Assembly (NCBI GenBank): GCA_007571105.1
Contig: RKRZ01000121.1
Span: 1-5,516 of the forward strand
DNA length: 5,516 nt
From: Gammaproteobacteria bacterium
GTDB taxonomy: Bacteria; Pseudomonadota; Gammaproteobacteria; Poriferisulfidales; Poriferisulfidaceae
Direction: 5' to 3'
This document shows, one piece after another, positions 5,445-5,516 of this stretch. Both the position numbers and the translations under genes were made by a program. Each line of letters starts with the position of its first letter. The first letter of the stretch is position 1. Under the pieces are notes generated by a model that was not told where the DNA came from, did not search any database, and saw only the letters and a list, made by a program, of their open reading frames with translations.

Positions 5445-5516
5445 ATCAATTGCTCGAACGGCGCAATCTCGCTCACGGTGGCCAACAAGCCGTGCCTTCG
5501 GAGAGTGTCCAGATAT
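5441..5516 (-). CDS. C-terminal end of an unknown upstream gene (partial)
   Basis: The frame enters from the right edge and its last 24 codons read YLDTLRRHGLLATVSEIAP then FEQLI, ending at TGA 5443-5441. The sequence has the look of a real protein C-terminus, and its stop overlaps the next ATG as ATGA, typical of coupled operon genes. Too little is present to name a family. It indicates that the operon starts outside the window. Confidence 0.55.
   Translation of the reverse strand, partial: YLDTLRRHGLLATVSEIAPFEQLI

Overview
The window looks like an accessory, defence-island stretch of a Gram-negative proteobacterial chromosome. The GC content is moderate to high. HipA-like, HEAT-repeat, RloB-like and DUF3226-like sequences sit beside insertion-sequence debris and IS-associated repeats. 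The exact taxon cannot be read from the sequence. A gammaproteobacterium of the Chromatiales type is a guess from protein flavour only.

Left edge (1-676): mobile-element and toxin debris. The 3' end of an IS110-family transposase (minus strand, stop at 78-80) ends against a perfect 12-bp inverted repeat (197-243). This is followed by the C-terminal piece of a HipA-like kinase on the plus strand (to 496). A gene-free stretch (497-676) holds one copy of a 34-bp repeat (565-598).

Centre left (677-2677): the only clearly intact operon, on the minus strand. A promoter with 17-bp spacing overlaps a 14-bp palindrome and drives a 446-aa AAA15-type ATPase. Its stop shares one base (TGATG) with the start of a 196-aa RloB-family protein with TOPRIM-like acidic motifs. 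This is the layout of RloA/RloB- and AbiL-like anti-phage modules and parallels PARIS (ATPase plus TOPRIM effector). The repeat at 565-598 recurs in the same orientation at 2778-2811, so the operon sits between two copies like a cassette.

Right half (2974-5516): an operon-like row of minus-strand genes in decay. In transcription order it contains: the end of an unknown gene (5516-5441); a very short ORF starting like a bacterial ubiquitin-like (DUF2604-type) protein (5444-5358); an intact 67-aa hypothetical gene (5334-5131); a HEAT-repeat protein with a frameshift and a premature TGA (5134-4485); a second short ubiquitin-like ORF (4477-4358); a second ATPase of the OLD/AAA15 type with at least two frame breaks (4294-3244); and the C-terminal part of its DUF3226-type TOPRIM-like partner (3243-2974). 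Several junctions keep the 4-base stop/start overlaps of a once tightly coupled operon. Two of the frameshifts are each explained by loss of one G from a G-run.

Overall, two ATPase-plus-TOPRIM-like modules lie back to back on one strand. The left one is intact with its own promoter and the right one is dead or dying. The intact module probably arrived as a cassette near mobile repeats, while the older module and its neighbours eroded. No tRNA, rRNA or CRISPR array is visible.
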